NCBI RefSeq assembly: GCF_008757455.1
Contig: NZ_VCMV01000006.1
Coordinates: 1-64,000, forward strand
Reading direction: 5' to 3'
Length of the DNA: 64,000 nucleotides
DNA from: Microvirga brassicacearum
Lineage (GTDB): Bacteria > Pseudomonadota > Alphaproteobacteria > Rhizobiales > Beijerinckiaceae
Part shown: piece by piece, positions 55,072-64,000 of the stretch
Layout: each line of letters opens with the position of its first letter
Numbering within the stretch: position 1 is the first letter of the stretch
Program-made: the position numbers and the translations under genes
Notes under the pieces: generated by a model
The model's input: only the letters and a program-made list of their open reading frames with translations
What the model was told of the DNA's origin: nothing
Database searches by the model: none

Positions 55072-55851
55072 TCAGCTCGCGCCGGGGCCGGGCTTCGCGC
55101 CTGCTGGGCATTTGCCAAGGATGATCATGCCAAGCACTTCATCCTGCGTCACATCCGTGACCTTCGCGGAACCGACGAGCTTGCCGTTCTTCATCACGCT
55201 GATGCGATCGGCAAGTCCGAAGACGTCGTGAATATCGTGGCTGATGAGGAAAATGCCGATGCCTTCCCGCTTCAGTTGCAGCACGAGATCCGCCACCTGC
55301 TGCGTTTCCTGCGGCCCCAACGCCGCGGTCGGCTCGTCCATGATGAGCACGCGTGCGTTGAAATAGATCGCGCGCGCAATCGCCACGGATTGGCGCTGGC
55401 CGCCCGAGAGTGCTTTCACCGGCTCCTTGAAGCGGCGAAAATGCGGATTGAGCCGCGCCATCACCTTGCGGGTCTCGGCCTCCATGGTGGCGTCGTCGAG
55501 GGTGCCGTAGGGCGTCAGCACCTCGCGCCCGAGGAAGATGTTGCCGGCGGCGTCGATGTTATCGGCGAGCGCCAGCGTCTGGTAGATCGTCTCGATGCCG
55601 TGCCGTTTGGCATCGCGCGGCGTCGAAATGTCGGCGCGCTCGCCATTGACGTAGATCTCGCCGCCGTCGGGCTGGTACGCGCCGGACAGGATCTTGATGA
55701 GGGTCGATTTTCCCGCCCCGTTATGACCGAGCAGGCCGACCACTTCGCCGGGATGCAGATCGACCGTCACGTCGTCGACAGCCTTGATGCCGCCGAACGC
55801 AATGGAGATGTCGCGCATTTCGATGAGCGGAGTTGTCTCGATCGGCTGCAT
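55072..55851 (-). CDS. xylG: Xylose-type ABC transporter ATP-binding protein (single cassette)
   Basis: A 259-residue ABC ATPase: Walker [17 protein letters not shown], signature [14 protein letters not shown], Walker [14 protein letters not shown] and [16 protein letters not shown]. As for the inositol ATPase, it has one cassette, not two as in E. coli XylG. The start at 55851 follows GAGGGAGGG. It lies 11 bp after the permease gene. Xylose specificity is inferred from XylF and XylH similarity. Confidence 0.88.
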   Translation of the reverse strand: MQPIETTPLIEMRDISIAFGGIKAVDDVTVDLHPGEVVGLLGHNGAGKSTLIKILSGAYQPDGGEIYVNGERADISTPRDAKRHGIETIYQTLALADNIDAAGNIFLGREVLTPYGTLDDATMEAETRKVMARLNPHFRRFKEPVKALSGGQRQSVAIARAIYFNARVLIMDEPTAALGPQETQQVADLVLQLKREGIGIFLISHDIHDVFGLADRISVMKNGKLVGSAKVTDVTQDEVLGMIILGKCPAGAKPGPGAS

Positions 55852-55862
55852 GATGCCCTCCC

Positions 55863-57167
55863 TCACTTGATCCGGCGGCGATAGAGGCTGTCGAGCCAGA
55901 CCGCCAGCACCAGCACGGCGCCCACGACGATGTTCTGCAGCGGCGTATCGACGCCGAGCAGCACCATGCCGGATTGCAGCGACTGCATCACCAAGGCGCC
56001 CAGGACGGCGCCCGCAATGGTGCCGACGCCGCCTGCAAGCGACGTGCCGCCGATCACCGCCGCGGCGATGACGTACAATTCGTCGAGCGCGCCTGCCGAG
56101 TTGGTTGCCGCGTTGAGGCGCGCGGTCGAGATGCAGGCCGATATCCCGCACAGCACGCCCATGAGGCCGAACACCTTCATGAGCGTCCAGCGCGTGTTGA
56201 TGCCGGACAGTTCCGCCGCTTCAGGATTGCCGCCGATGGCGAAGACGTAGCGGCCGAAGCGCAGTCGTTTCGCCAGGAAGGTCATCAGCAACGCCACCAC
56301 GACGGCGATCACCACCGGCAGCGCAACGCCGTGCGGAATGAACAGGCCGCCCTCCGGCCACGCGATCCCGTTCTCTTCCGCCCAGCGCCGGGCGATTCCC
56401 CCCGGCAGCGGATAGGCGTTCGCGAGCGACGCTGCCGCAATCACCGCCGCGCAGGCGAAAGCCGCGATGGAGGCGTCGGCCCAGCGGGGACGCAGCGGAA
56501 ATCCGAAGCGGATGCGGCGCCGCCGCGAGAGCCCGAGCCCGACGATGATCAGCCCGCAAGCGATGGCGGCGATGATCCACGTGGCATTCGCCCCAAGCGC
56601 GCCTTCGACGCCGCCGCCGAAAGCCTTGAAGCGACCATCCATGGGCGCGATCGTCTGACCGGTCGTGACCCACCATGCCGCGCCGCGCCAGACCAGCAAT
56701 CCGCCCAGCGTGACGATGAAGGACGGGATGGCGAGATAGGCGATCATCCAACCCTGAAACAATCCGATCAACCCGCCGACCGTGACGGCCAGCAACACGG
56801 CGATGGGTGCGGTGAGCCAATGGCCGAACCCGAGCCATCCCGGCAGCCATTGCACCTGCACCACGCCGATGATCATGCCGACGACACCGAGGATCGCGCC
56901 GACCGAGAGATCGATGTTGCGCGTGACGATGATCAGCACCATGCCGGTGGACATGATGGCGATGGAAGCCGTCTGGACCGACAGGTTCCAGAGATTGCGC
57001 GGCGTCAGGAAGACGCCGCCCGAGAGAAGATCGAAACCGATCCAGATGACGGCGAGGGCACCCAGCATGCCGAGCATGCGGACGTCGATTTCAAGCCGCG
57101 ACAGAATCGAGCCTTCCGTCGTCCCCGGCATCGTCTTGATGGCGCTCGGCAGAGTCGGTGCGGTCAT
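55863..57167 (-). CDS. xylH: Xylose ABC transporter permease
   Basis: A 434-residue permease with at least ten helices. Markers are [56 protein letters not shown] and a closing [20 protein letters not shown], as in XylH. A polar insert of about 40 residues near the middle ([15 protein letters not shown]) is usual for alphaproteobacterial XylH and makes it longer than the E. coli protein. It is separated from xylF by dispersed repeat copy 2. Confidence 0.92.
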   Translation of the reverse strand: MTAPTLPSAIKTMPGTTEGSILSRLEIDVRMLGMLGALAVIWIGFDLLSGGVFLTPRNLWNLSVQTASIAIMSTGMVLIIVTRNIDLSVGAILGVVGMIIGVVQVQWLPGWLGFGHWLTAPIAVLLAVTVGGLIGLFQGWMIAYLAIPSFIVTLGGLLVWRGAAWWVTTGQTIAPMDGRFKAFGGGVEGALGANATWIIAAIACGLIIVGLGLSRRRRIRFGFPLRPRWADASIAAFACAAVIAAASLANAYPLPGGIARRWAEENGIAWPEGGLFIPHGVALPVVIAVVVALLMTFLAKRLRFGRYVFAIGGNPEAAELSGINTRWTLMKVFGLMGVLCGISACISTARLNAATNSAGALDELYVIAAAVIGGTSLAGGVGTIAGAVLGALVMQSLQSGMVLLGVDTPLQNIVVGAVLVLAVWLDSLYRRRIK

Positions 57168-57189
57168 GAGAGGACATCCTGCGATCAGG

Positions 57190-57286
57190 CGTCATTCCGG
57201 GGCGGGCAAAGCCTGCAATCCATGGTCCGGCGACATTCGCCGCGCGCATGGATCGCCGGCGCTTGCCGGATCGCCCCGGAATTACG
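57190..57286. repeat. Dispersed palindromic intergenic repeat, copy 2
   Basis: About 97 bp in the xylF-xylH gap, beginning CGTCATTCCGGGGC and ending GCCCCGGAATTACG, with one mismatch between the ends. Its inner part differs from copies 1 and 3 (CAATCCATGGTCCGG), so it is a shorter variant. Within the operon it can fold on the transcript and may reduce read-through from xylF into xylH. Confidence 0.7.
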
Positions 57287-57298
57287 AGGGACGCGAGC

Positions 57299-58345
57299 CT
57301 AGTTGCAGGCTTTCACCGAACCGGGCTTCACGCCTTGGCAAACGACGTCCTTCGTCACCCAGCCGGCATCGATCACGACGTTGAGGTTGTCCTTGGTGAT
57401 CGGCACGGGCTTGAGGAAGATCGCCGTCATGGCCTGTTTCTTGGGCCCGAGATTCCACGCCATCGAACCCTTGATCTCATTCAGCTTCTTGCCGCCGGCA
57501 AGTTGCAGCGCGACATCGGCCGCCGTGCTTCCGAGTTCGCGCGCATCCTTGAACACCGAGACAGTCTGCGTGCCTAGCGCGATGCGGTTGAGCGCTGCCT
57601 TGTCGGCATCCTGACCCGAGACCGGGACCGAGCCCGCGAGCCCTTGCGCCGCGAGCGCCGCGATGGCGCCGCCCGCCGTGCCGTCATTGGCGGCGATGAC
57701 CGCGTCGACCTTGTTGTTGTTCTTGGTCAGGAACTGCTCCATGTTCCGCTGCGCATTGGCGGGAAGCCAGCCATCCGTATAGGCCTCGCCGACGTTCTTG
57801 ATCTTGCCGGCATCGATGGCGGGTTTCAGAATTTCCATCGAACCCTGGAACAGGAAATTGGCGTTGGGATCGGCGCCCGAGCCCTTGATGAACACGTAAT
57901 TGCCCTCAGGCTTCACCTTGAAGACCTCACGCGCCTCCATGCGCCCGACCTCGACATTGTCGAACGTGAGATAGAAGACCTGCGGGTTCTCGATGAGGCG
58001 ATCATAGCCGACGACCGCGATCCCTTCCGCCACCGCCTTGTCGACGGCCGGACGAACGGCTTCCGAATCCTGCGCCAGGACGATCAGCGCCTTTGCGCCC
58101 CGCGCGATCAGGCTCTCGATGTCGGTGAGCTGCTTGGCGGGCGAAGATTGCGCATCGGCCGACACGTAGGTCCCGCCGGCCTTCTCGATCGCGCCCTTGA
58201 TCGCGGCCTCATCGGTTTTCCAGCGCTCCTCCTGGAAGTTCGACCAGCTGACGCCGACCACCGGGCCTTTCCCTTGGGCGATCGCACTGGACGTCGACAG
58301 GGCAAGCGCCGCAACGCCGATCAATACGTGCTTCTTGGACAACAT
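57299..58345 (-). CDS. xylF: D-xylose-binding periplasmic protein
   Basis: A 348-residue binding protein with a signal peptide ending Ser-Ala-Ile-Ala-Gln. XylF marks include [63 protein letters not shown], and late [24 protein letters not shown]. The start at 58345 has AAGGAGGAA. First gene of the leftward xylose operon, divergent from the ROK regulator. Confidence 0.93.
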   Translation of the reverse strand: MLSKKHVLIGVAALALSTSSAIAQGKGPVVGVSWSNFQEERWKTDEAAIKGAIEKAGGTYVSADAQSSPAKQLTDIESLIARGAKALIVLAQDSEAVRPAVDKAVAEGIAVVGYDRLIENPQVFYLTFDNVEVGRMEAREVFKVKPEGNYVFIKGSGADPNANFLFQGSMEILKPAIDAGKIKNVGEAYTDGWLPANAQRNMEQFLTKNNNKVDAVIAANDGTAGGAIAALAAQGLAGSVPVSGQDADKAALNRIALGTQTVSVFKDARELGSTAADVALQLAGGKKLNEIKGSMAWNLGPKKQAMTAIFLKPVPITKDNLNVVIDAGWVTKDVVCQGVKPGSVKACN

Positions 58346-58571
58346 GGCTTCCTCCTTGGGCAACGCTTCCCTTGCGCGAAGCCCTGTGTGTCGTGGCACG
58401 CTGTCCTCTTCAAACGGGACGCATGGGCTCAAGGCATGCCATCGGTATTATTCGAGCAGAGAAATAATTATCCGGGGAAACGCGATCTTCAAGCAGCAAA
58501 TCTCTTATCATTTGGTCGAATCTTGGCCATTATCGTATTGTTTTTTTCATCCAGCGAATAAATAGAGAACG
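58346..58571. promoter_or_regulatory. Divergent xylF / ROK-regulator control region
   Basis: 226 bp, AT-rich from 58440 on. TTATTCG at 58448-58454 and its inverse CGAATAA at 58555-58561 lie 100 bp apart. ATTATT-N10-AATAAT lies at 58447-58468. These are candidate operator parts for the ROK protein, binding at two sites with possible looping. No reading frame of note. Confidence 0.4.
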
Positions 58572-59780
58572 ATGTCCTCTCTGGCGCTCACCCCACGCGA
58601 AACCGCCCGCAGGCGGCTTCTCGACTGCCTCCGGCGGGAGGGGCCCCTGGCGCGGGTGGAAATCGGCCAGCACCTCGGCATGAGTCCGGCAAGCGTCTCC
58701 GACCTCACCGCGAGCCTTCTCGACGAGGGCATTCTCGTGAGCGACGAGACCGGCGACGCAACCCAAGGCCTGATCCGCGGCCGGCCGAAGGTTCGCCTCT
58801 CGTTCGCCGCGACCCTGGGCTCGGTCGTCGGCGTCTGGACGGGATTCAACCGGATCGAATTACGGCTGGTAGACAGTGCCGGACGCAACCGGGCGAGCCG
58901 GCACGTGGAACGGCCCCTGCGCAATCTCGAAGCCGACGAGCTCATGGATGTTCTCGCCGATACCATCACGGCCTTCGCCCGCGACAACGACGCAAACAGC
59001 GTCAAGGCCGTAGGTCTCGCCTGCCAGGGCTACGTCGATACCCGCGACGGCGTCGTTGCCTGGAGCCCAGTCCTCGGCACCCGCGATCTGCCGCTGGCTT
59101 CGGGCTTGAGCCAGCGTCTCGGCAAGCCGGTGCTGATCGAGAACGATGCCAGCGCCATGGCGTTCGCCATCACCCAGCGCGACCCCGCTCTCCGCTCCGG
59201 CCGCACGGCCTGCCTGATGATCGGCGACGGCGTCGGCCTCGGCTTCCTGGTCCAGGGCGAGCTCTATCGCGGCGCACGCTCGGGCGGCAGCGAGTTCGGG
59301 CATGTGCGCCTGAGGCGGAGCGGCCCGCAATGCCGCTGCGGCGGGCGCGGCTGCATCGAGGCATTTCTCGCCGATTACGCGCTCCACCGCGACGCCCAAC
59401 TCATCGACCATCGTCCCGCTCCGACCCTGCTCATTCCGAGCGAGGACGCGATGAACGCCGTCGTGGCGCAGGCGCGGTCCGGCGATCCCGCGCTCCTCAA
59501 CCTTTTCCGCGAGGCCGGCGAGGTGCTGGGGGATGCGGCCGGAATCCTGATCCAGACGCTCGAACCCGACCATATCGTCATCTGCGGCCCCGGAACCCGC
59601 GCCATGGACCTGCTGCGCCCCTCCTTCGACGCCGCACTCGAATCACAGACCATCCCGGAATTGCGCTCTCTGGCGACCATTCATGTGGTGGAATCGTCCA
59701 TGGACATCCTCACCGAGGGCGTCGTCATGCAGGCGCTGAGAGAGATGGACCTCGATCTGGCGCGATTGAAAGCGGCATAA
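58572..59780 (+). CDS. ROK-family transcriptional regulator (XylR-like)
   Basis: A 402-residue repressor: N-terminal winged helix (about 8-75, RVEIGQHLGMSPASVSDLTASLLDEG) and a ROK sugar-kinase-like domain with VGLACQGYVDTRDGVV, LIENDASAMAF, GDGVGLGFLVQGELYRGARSGGSEFGH and the zinc motif CRCGGRGCIEAF. ROK repressors of this architecture bind xylose or similar sugars as inducer. It is divergent from xylF, so it probably controls the xylose operon. Confidence 0.9.
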   Translation: MSSLALTPRETARRRLLDCLRREGPLARVEIGQHLGMSPASVSDLTASLLDEGILVSDETGDATQGLIRGRPKVRLSFAATLGSVVGVWTGFNRIELRLVDSAGRNRASRHVERPLRNLEADELMDVLADTITAFARDNDANSVKAVGLACQGYVDTRDGVVAWSPVLGTRDLPLASGLSQRLGKPVLIENDASAMAFAITQRDPALRSGRTACLMIGDGVGLGFLVQGELYRGARSGGSEFGHVRLRRSGPQCRCGGRGCIEAFLADYALHRDAQLIDHRPAPTLLIPSEDAMNAVVAQARSGDPALLNLFREAGEVLGDAAGILIQTLEPDHIVICGPGTRAMDLLRPSFDAALESQTIPELRSLATIHVVESSMDILTEGVVMQALREMDLDLARLKAA

Positions 59781-59854
59781 CGGGGCAGCGCCATAGCCAC
59801 CGGGGCCCGAAAACATTATCTGTGGGGACACACGCCTCCTTACGAACGAGACCC

Positions 59855-62848
59855 ATGGCTTCATCCCGTCCCGTCGCTGCCGGCGACCAGGTCTTCCTGG
59901 TCGACGGCTCATCCTTCATCTTCCGGGCCTACTTCCAGTCCATGAACCAGGATTCGAAGTACAACACCCGGATTTCGGACGGCATGCCGACCGGCGCCGT
60001 GCGCCTGTTCGTCACCAAGCTGCTGCAATTCATACGCGATGGCGCGGCAGGGCTGAAACCAACCCACCTCGCGATCGTTCTCGACAAATCCGAGGGCTCT
60101 TTCCGCAAGGAGCTCTATGAGGATTACAAGGGCCACCGCCCCGACCCGCCGAGCGATCTGATCGTGCAGATGCCGCTCATGCGCGAGGCGATCCGCGCTT
60201 TCGGGCTCGATCCCATCGAACTGGAACGGTACGAGGCCGACGACCTGATCGCCACCTACACGCAGGAGGCCAAGGCGCGCGGCGCCAACGTGCTGATCAT
60301 CTCATCCGACAAGGACCTGATGCAGCTCGTCGGCCCGCTCGTGTGCTTCTACGATTTTGAATCGGGCGCGAAGGGAAAGCCCGGCTACCGCGCGGAGCGC
60401 AACCTCGACGAGGCTGCCGTCACGGAAAAATGGGAAGGACTTCCGCCGGAGAAGATCGGCGACCTGCTGGCGCTCATGGGCGATTCCTCGGACAACGTGC
60501 CGGGGGTGCCCGGCATCGGCCTGAAGACCGCCGCCCAGCTCATCAAGGAATTCGGCGACCTCGAAACGCTGCTCGCCCGCGCCGACGAAATCAAGCAGCC
60601 GAAACGGCGCGAGACCCTGATTGCCAATGCGGACATGGCGCGGCTCTCGAAAAAACTCGTGACGCTCGATTGCGAGGCCCCGCTGCCGGTGCCGCTCGAT
60701 GCGTTGCCGGTTCCCGACCTCGATGCAAAATCCCTCATCGCGTTCCTGAAGGCGATGGAGTTCAACACCATCACCCGCCGCGTCGCCGACCTCTACGAGG
60801 TCGATCTCGCCGCCATCGAGCCAGACCCGCGGCTGATGCCCGGCGGCGCCTCGATCAGATGGGAGCGTCTCGGCGCGACCGACACGGCAGCGGAAGGATC
60901 CAGTCCTGCCGCGCCGGTAAGCGGCGAGGCCGGACCGAACGGGTTTGTCGGCACGCCGTCGCAGCTCGCGGCGCAGCGTGCCACCCATGCGTCGTCACAG
61001 GGGTTCGATACCGCCTCTTATGAGACGATCATGGATATCGAGGTGCTCAAGAGCTGGGTCGCGCAGGCGCGCGAGCAAGGTTACGTGGCGCTCGACACCG
61101 CCACCAGCGCGCTCGATCCGAACCTTGCCGATCTCGTGGGGATTGCGCTCGCCCTCAAGCCCGGACGGGCCGGCTACGTGCCGCTTCAACATCGCGGCGA
61201 TTCGGATCTGTTCGGCGGCGGCATGCTGCCGGGGCAGATCCCGCTCGCCGACGCGCTGGCGGTTCTCAAGCCATTGCTCGAGGATCCGTCGGTTCTCAAG
61301 ATCGGCCAGGATATCAAATACGACTGGGTGATCCTGTGCCGCCACGGCATCGAGGTGCGCCCCTTCGACGACACGATGCTGATCTCCTACGTGCTCGATG
61401 CCGGCAAGGGTCCGCACGGCATGGACGAGTTGGCCAGACGCCATCTCGGTCATTCGCCGATGACGTGGGCCGAAGTCGCGGGCACCGGCAAGGGCAAGGT
61501 GTCGTTCGAGCGCGTCGAACTCGACAAGGCGACCGCCTATGCGGCGGAAGACGCGGACGTCACCTTGCGCCTGTGGCAGGTGCTGAAGCCTCGCCTGCCG
61601 GCGGAAGGGCGCGCAACCGTCTATGAAACGCTCGAGCGCCCGCTGGTGGACGTGATCGGCCGGATGGAAATGCGCGGCATCTCGGTCGACCGCCAGATCC
61701 TGAGTCGACTTTCAGGCGATTTCGCCCAATCGCTGGCGCGGCTGGAAGATGAGATCCAGGAGATCGCGGGCGAAAAGTTCAATCTCGGATCGCCGAAACA
61801 GATCGGCGATATCCTGTTCGGCAAGATGGGGTTGCCGGGTGCAAAGAAAACGCCGTCGGGCCAATGGGCGACCCCCGCCACGTTGCTGGACGAGCTGGCG
61901 CAGGCGGGGCATCTGCTGCCCGAGAAAATTCTCGAATGGCGGCAGCTCTCGAAGCTGAAATCGACCTACACCGACTCGCTGCAGCAGCACATGCACCCGC
62001 AATCGAAGCGGGTGCACACGTCCTATGCGCTCGCCTCGACCACGACGGGACGCCTCTCGTCGTCCGAGCCCAATCTGCAGAACATCCCGATCCGCACCGA
62101 GGCCGGCCGCAAGATCCGTCGCGCCTTCGTGGCGCCGGAGGGATCGAAGATCATCTCGGCGGATTACAGCCAGATCGAATTGCGCATCCTCGCGCACATC
62201 GCGGACATCCCGCAATTGCAGGAGGCGTTCGCGCAAGGCATCGACATTCACGCCGCCACCGCGTCGGCCATGTTCGGCGTCGCCCTCGATCAGATGAATC
62301 CGGACCTGCGTCGTCAGGCCAAGACTATCAATTTCGGCATCATCTACGGCATATCGGCGTTTGGGCTGGCGCAACGTCTCAGCATTCCGCATGGGGAGGC
62401 CGCAACCTTCATCAAGCAGTATTTCGAGCGCTTCCCCGGCATCCGCGCCTATATGGACGACATCAAGAAGATGACGCGGGAAAATGGCTATGTGACGACC
62501 CTGTTCGGCCGCGTCTGCCATTATCCGCAGATCAAGTCGGGCAATCCCAACGAACGCGCGGGCGTGGAGCGACAGGCCATCAATGCGCCGATTCAAGGCA
62601 CCGCAGCCGACATCATCCGCCGCGCCATGGCCCGCATGGAAGGAGCCTTGAAGGCCGAGCGCCTCTCCGCCAAGATGCTGCTGCAAGTGCACGACGAACT
62701 GGTGTTCGAGGCGCCGGACGACGAGATCGCCGCGACGCTGCCGGTGATTGCGCGCGTGATGACGGACGCACCGTTCCCCGCCGTAGCTTTGAAAGTTCCG
62801 CTCGGCGTGGATGCGCGCGCGGCGCAGAACTGGGACGAGGCGCATTGA
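59855..62848 (+). CDS. polA: DNA polymerase I
   Basis: A 997-residue enzyme with three parts. The 5' nuclease is at about 1-300 (FLVDGSSFIFRAYF, YEADDLIATY, SSDKDLMQLV, GDSSDNVPGVPGIGLKTAAQL). The 3'-5' exonuclease-like part is at about 400-590. The polymerase is at 620-997, with motif A SADYSQIELRILAH, motif B RRQAKTINFGIIYG and motif C QVHDELVFE. The exonuclease motif I reads D414-T-A416, where the usual second acidic residue (Glu) is Ala, while D490 and Y562-x3-D566 remain, so proofreading may be weak or absent. The ATG at 59855 places the nuclease at the N-terminus. Confidence 0.96.
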   Translation: MASSRPVAAGDQVFLVDGSSFIFRAYFQSMNQDSKYNTRISDGMPTGAVRLFVTKLLQFIRDGAAGLKPTHLAIVLDKSEGSFRKELYEDYKGHRPDPPSDLIVQMPLMREAIRAFGLDPIELERYEADDLIATYTQEAKARGANVLIISSDKDLMQLVGPLVCFYDFESGAKGKPGYRAERNLDEAAVTEKWEGLPPEKIGDLLALMGDSSDNVPGVPGIGLKTAAQLIKEFGDLETLLARADEIKQPKRRETLIANADMARLSKKLVTLDCEAPLPVPLDALPVPDLDAKSLIAFLKAMEFNTITRRVADLYEVDLAAIEPDPRLMPGGASIRWERLGATDTAAEGSSPAAPVSGEAGPNGFVGTPSQLAAQRATHASSQGFDTASYETIMDIEVLKSWVAQAREQGYVALDTATSALDPNLADLVGIALALKPGRAGYVPLQHRGDSDLFGGGMLPGQIPLADALAVLKPLLEDPSVLKIGQDIKYDWVILCRHGIEVRPFDDTMLISYVLDAGKGPHGMDELARRHLGHSPMTWAEVAGTGKGKVSFERVELDKATAYAAEDADVTLRLWQVLKPRLPAEGRATVYETLERPLVDVIGRMEMRGISVDRQILSRLSGDFAQSLARLEDEIQEIAGEKFNLGSPKQIGDILFGKMGLPGAKKTPSGQWATPATLLDELAQAGHLLPEKILEWRQLSKLKSTYTDSLQQHMHPQSKRVHTSYALASTTTGRLSSSEPNLQNIPIRTEAGRKIRRAFVAPEGSKIISADYSQIELRILAHIADIPQLQEAFAQGIDIHAATASAMFGVALDQMNPDLRRQAKTINFGIIYGISAFGLAQRLSIPHGEAATFIKQYFERFPGIRAYMDDIKKMTRENGYVTTLFGRVCHYPQIKSGNPNERAGVERQAINAPIQGTAADIIRRAMARMEGALKAERLSAKMLLQVHDELVFEAPDDEIAATLPVIARVMTDAPFPAVALKVPLGVDARAAQNWDEAH

Positions 62849-62906
62849 GACACCGAACCTCCTCGCGCGCAGGAGCGTTCATCTCCCCGCACGCGGAGAA
62901 CTGCCG

Positions 62907-63617
62907 ATGATGTACGAACTCTACTACTGGCCGACGATTCAAGGGCGCGGCGAATTCGTCCGTCTGACGCTTGAGGAAGCGGCTGCCGATTATGTCGATG
63001 TGGCGCGCGGCCCCGGGGGTACACGAGCCATGATGCGGTTGATGAAGGACGCGGAGACGCCGCCCTTCGCGCCGCCGTTCTTGCGCGCCGACGGCCGCCT
63101 CATCGGCCAGACGGCCGCGATCCTGCTCTACCTCGGAGCGCAGCACGGCCTCGCGCCGAAGGATCCGGCGGGTGGGCTCTGGACGCACCAGATCCAACTC
63201 ACGATCGCGGATTTCGTCAACGAGGCGCACGACACCCACCACCCGGTCGGCTCCAGCCTCTATTACGAGGACCAGAAGGAGGAGTCGCTTCGCCGCGCGG
63301 AGGATTTCCGCCAGAACCGGATTCCGAAATTTCTGGGGTGGTTCGAGGATATTCTCGACCGCAATCCGTCGGGCAGCGACCATCTCGTCGGCGCCGACCT
63401 GACCTACGCCGATCTGTCGCTGTTTCAGATCGTCGAGGGCCTGGCCTATGCCTTCCCCAAGACCGCGGCGGCGGCTTTGAAGAAAACGCCCCTGGTGACG
63501 GCACTCCATGCGGCGATTGCCGAGCGGCCGCGGATCAAGGCCTATCTCGCGAGCGACCGCCGCATCCCGTTCAACCAGGAAGGCATCTTCCGGCGGTATC
63601 CGGAATTGGACGACTGA
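62907..63617 (+). CDS. Glutathione S-transferase family protein
   Basis: A 236-residue GST: thioredoxin-like N-terminal domain (YELYYWPTIQGRGEFVRLTLEE, with the Tyr/Gln active-site region, then GQTAAILLYLG) and an all-helical C-terminal domain (ADLTYADLSLFQIVEGL). The Gln-Thr-Ala before ILLYL is the usual glutathione contact (commonly Glu/Gln-Ser/Thr). Substrate unknown. GGAGAA lies upstream of the ATG at 62907; Met is repeated at the next codon. Confidence 0.86.
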   Translation: MMYELYYWPTIQGRGEFVRLTLEEAAADYVDVARGPGGTRAMMRLMKDAETPPFAPPFLRADGRLIGQTAAILLYLGAQHGLAPKDPAGGLWTHQIQLTIADFVNEAHDTHHPVGSSLYYEDQKEESLRRAEDFRQNRIPKFLGWFEDILDRNPSGSDHLVGADLTYADLSLFQIVEGLAYAFPKTAAAALKKTPLVTALHAAIAERPRIKAYLASDRRIPFNQEGIFRRYPELDD

Positions 63618-63624
63618 CCGCCCT

Positions 63625-63763
63625 CGTCATTTCGGGGCCGCGCAGCGGAACCCGGAACCCATAATCGCTCACGTCGCCGCATTAGGCGCGACTTTTTGGG
63701 GCAATAATTCCGGTGAGGTTCTGGAATATGGGTTCCGGGTTCGCTTCGCGCCCCGGAATGACG
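63625..63763. repeat. Dispersed palindromic intergenic repeat, copy 3
   Basis: About 139 bp between the GST gene and the convergent amidotransferase gene. It starts CGTCATTTCGGGGC and ends GCCCCGGAATGACG. CCCATAATCGCTCACG and CTGGAATATGGGTTCCGGG match copy 1 closely, so both derive from the same family. The gene ends on both sides may share it as a bidirectional transcription stop. Confidence 0.8.
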
Positions 63764-63767
63764 GGGG

Positions 63768-64000
63768 TTATGCCGCCAGTTGCGCCATCGCCTCGTTGAG
63801 GCACTGGACCCGGGTTTCGCTGCCGGCCCGCGCGACGAGGCCGCAGCCTTTGGGCACCTCGCGCCAGCCTTTCGTCTTGTCGTCGATGGGTTCGGAGACC
63901 ACCAGCAGGTTTCCCCCGGCCTCCCGGAAATAGAGCGTCGGCGGGTTGCCGTCGCAGGACCAGCGATAGGCCCACAGGTTCTCGCCATCGGTCACCGCGG
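63768..64000 (-). CDS. Class II glutamine amidotransferase (C-terminal part only)
   Basis: The last 76 codons of a leftward gene whose start lies beyond the window. Visible are AVTDGENLWAYRWSCDG, PPTLYFRE, VVSEPIDDKTKGWREVPKG and an Arg/Glu-rich tail. The TDGENLWAYR strand and the SEPID-x-W-x-x-VP pattern are those of YafJ/EgtC-like class II amidotransferases. The catalytic N-terminal Cys is outside the window. Confidence 0.75.
   Translation of the reverse strand, partial: AVTDGENLWAYRWSCDGNPPTLYFREAGGNLLVVSEPIDDKTKGWREVPKGCGLVARAGSETRVQCLNEAMAQLAA

Noticed and set aside
1-64000. CRISPR arrays, insertion sequences or phage genes
   Set aside because: I saw no regularly spaced direct repeats, transposase motifs or phage structural genes.

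Overview
The window is high-GC DNA from an alphaproteobacterium, most likely Hyphomicrobiales (Xanthobacteraceae, Nitrobacteraceae or Beijerinckiaceae-like). The evidence is the alphaproteobacterial-style myo-inositol cluster with an iolC-DUF2090 fusion and an RpiR-type regulator, single-domain sugar-ABC ATPases, a PolA of about 1,000 residues, and dispersed intergenic palindromes of the CGTCATTCCGGGGC type that I associate with this group. I see no phage, plasmid, insertion-sequence or CRISPR signal, so this looks like chromosome built from catabolic modules and housekeeping genes.

Layout. 1-6.8 kb: partial surface-antigen-like lipoprotein, small membrane protein, SLC13-type permease with RCK_C domains, CAP-domain lipoprotein, a flavoprotein and recQ (overlapping). 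6.9-18.8 kb: inositol module, with a leftward ABC transporter operon plus a Gfo/Idh/MocA dehydrogenase, an RpiR-type regulator (IolR-like), leftward iolG and rightward iolC-iolD-iolE-iolB. 18.9-23.6 kb: small lipoprotein, trhO, slyX, an HNH-like gene with a small membrane protein, an MscS channel and tRNA-Arg(CCG). 23.9-26.4 kb: orphan TAXI-type binding protein and a coiled-coil periplasmic protein. 26.4-40.1 kb: aromatic module, with a leftward branched-chain-amino-acid-type ABC transporter (livKHMGF order) ending in a kynurenine-formamidase-like hydrolase, and a rightward operon of aryl-CoA ligase, 2-aminobenzoyl-CoA monooxygenase/reductase-like fusion, SDR, MarR regulator, enoyl-CoA hydratase, acyl-CoA dehydrogenase and RidA. 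40.1-47.5 kb: radical SAM protein overlapping a 1,364-residue soluble-adenylyl-cyclase-like protein, divergent from a Tat-exported amidohydrolase. 47.5-54.3 kb: rsmC-like, rsuA-like, metallo-beta-lactamase-fold hydrolase, frmA-like dehydrogenase, a tail-anchored unknown, a DUF533 protein and an AmpG-like MFS protein. 54.3-59.8 kb: xylose module (D-xylose dehydrogenase-like SDR, xylG-like, xylH, xylF, divergent ROK regulator). 59.9-64 kb: polA, a glutathione transferase and a partial class II glutamine amidotransferase.

How it fits together. Three uptake-plus-catabolism modules sit side by side, each with its own regulator and recognisable control DNA. AGAA-N6-TTCC-type sites in both inositol intergenic regions resemble rhizobial IolR boxes. 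Two nearly identical 20-bp palindromes, each 11 bp after a TTGCC -35-like element, precede the ligase and the monooxygenase/reductase and are the best candidate operators for the MarR protein encoded in that operon. In all three transporters the binding-protein gene is separated from the permease gene by a hairpin-forming element (intrinsic terminator, 8-bp stem, or dispersed palindrome), which suggests extra expression of the binding protein.

The most unusual items are the cyclase/radical-SAM/amidohydrolase locus, the likely use of RidA to deaminate an enamine in the aminobenzoyl-CoA pathway, and a PolA whose first exonuclease motif has lost its glutamate.
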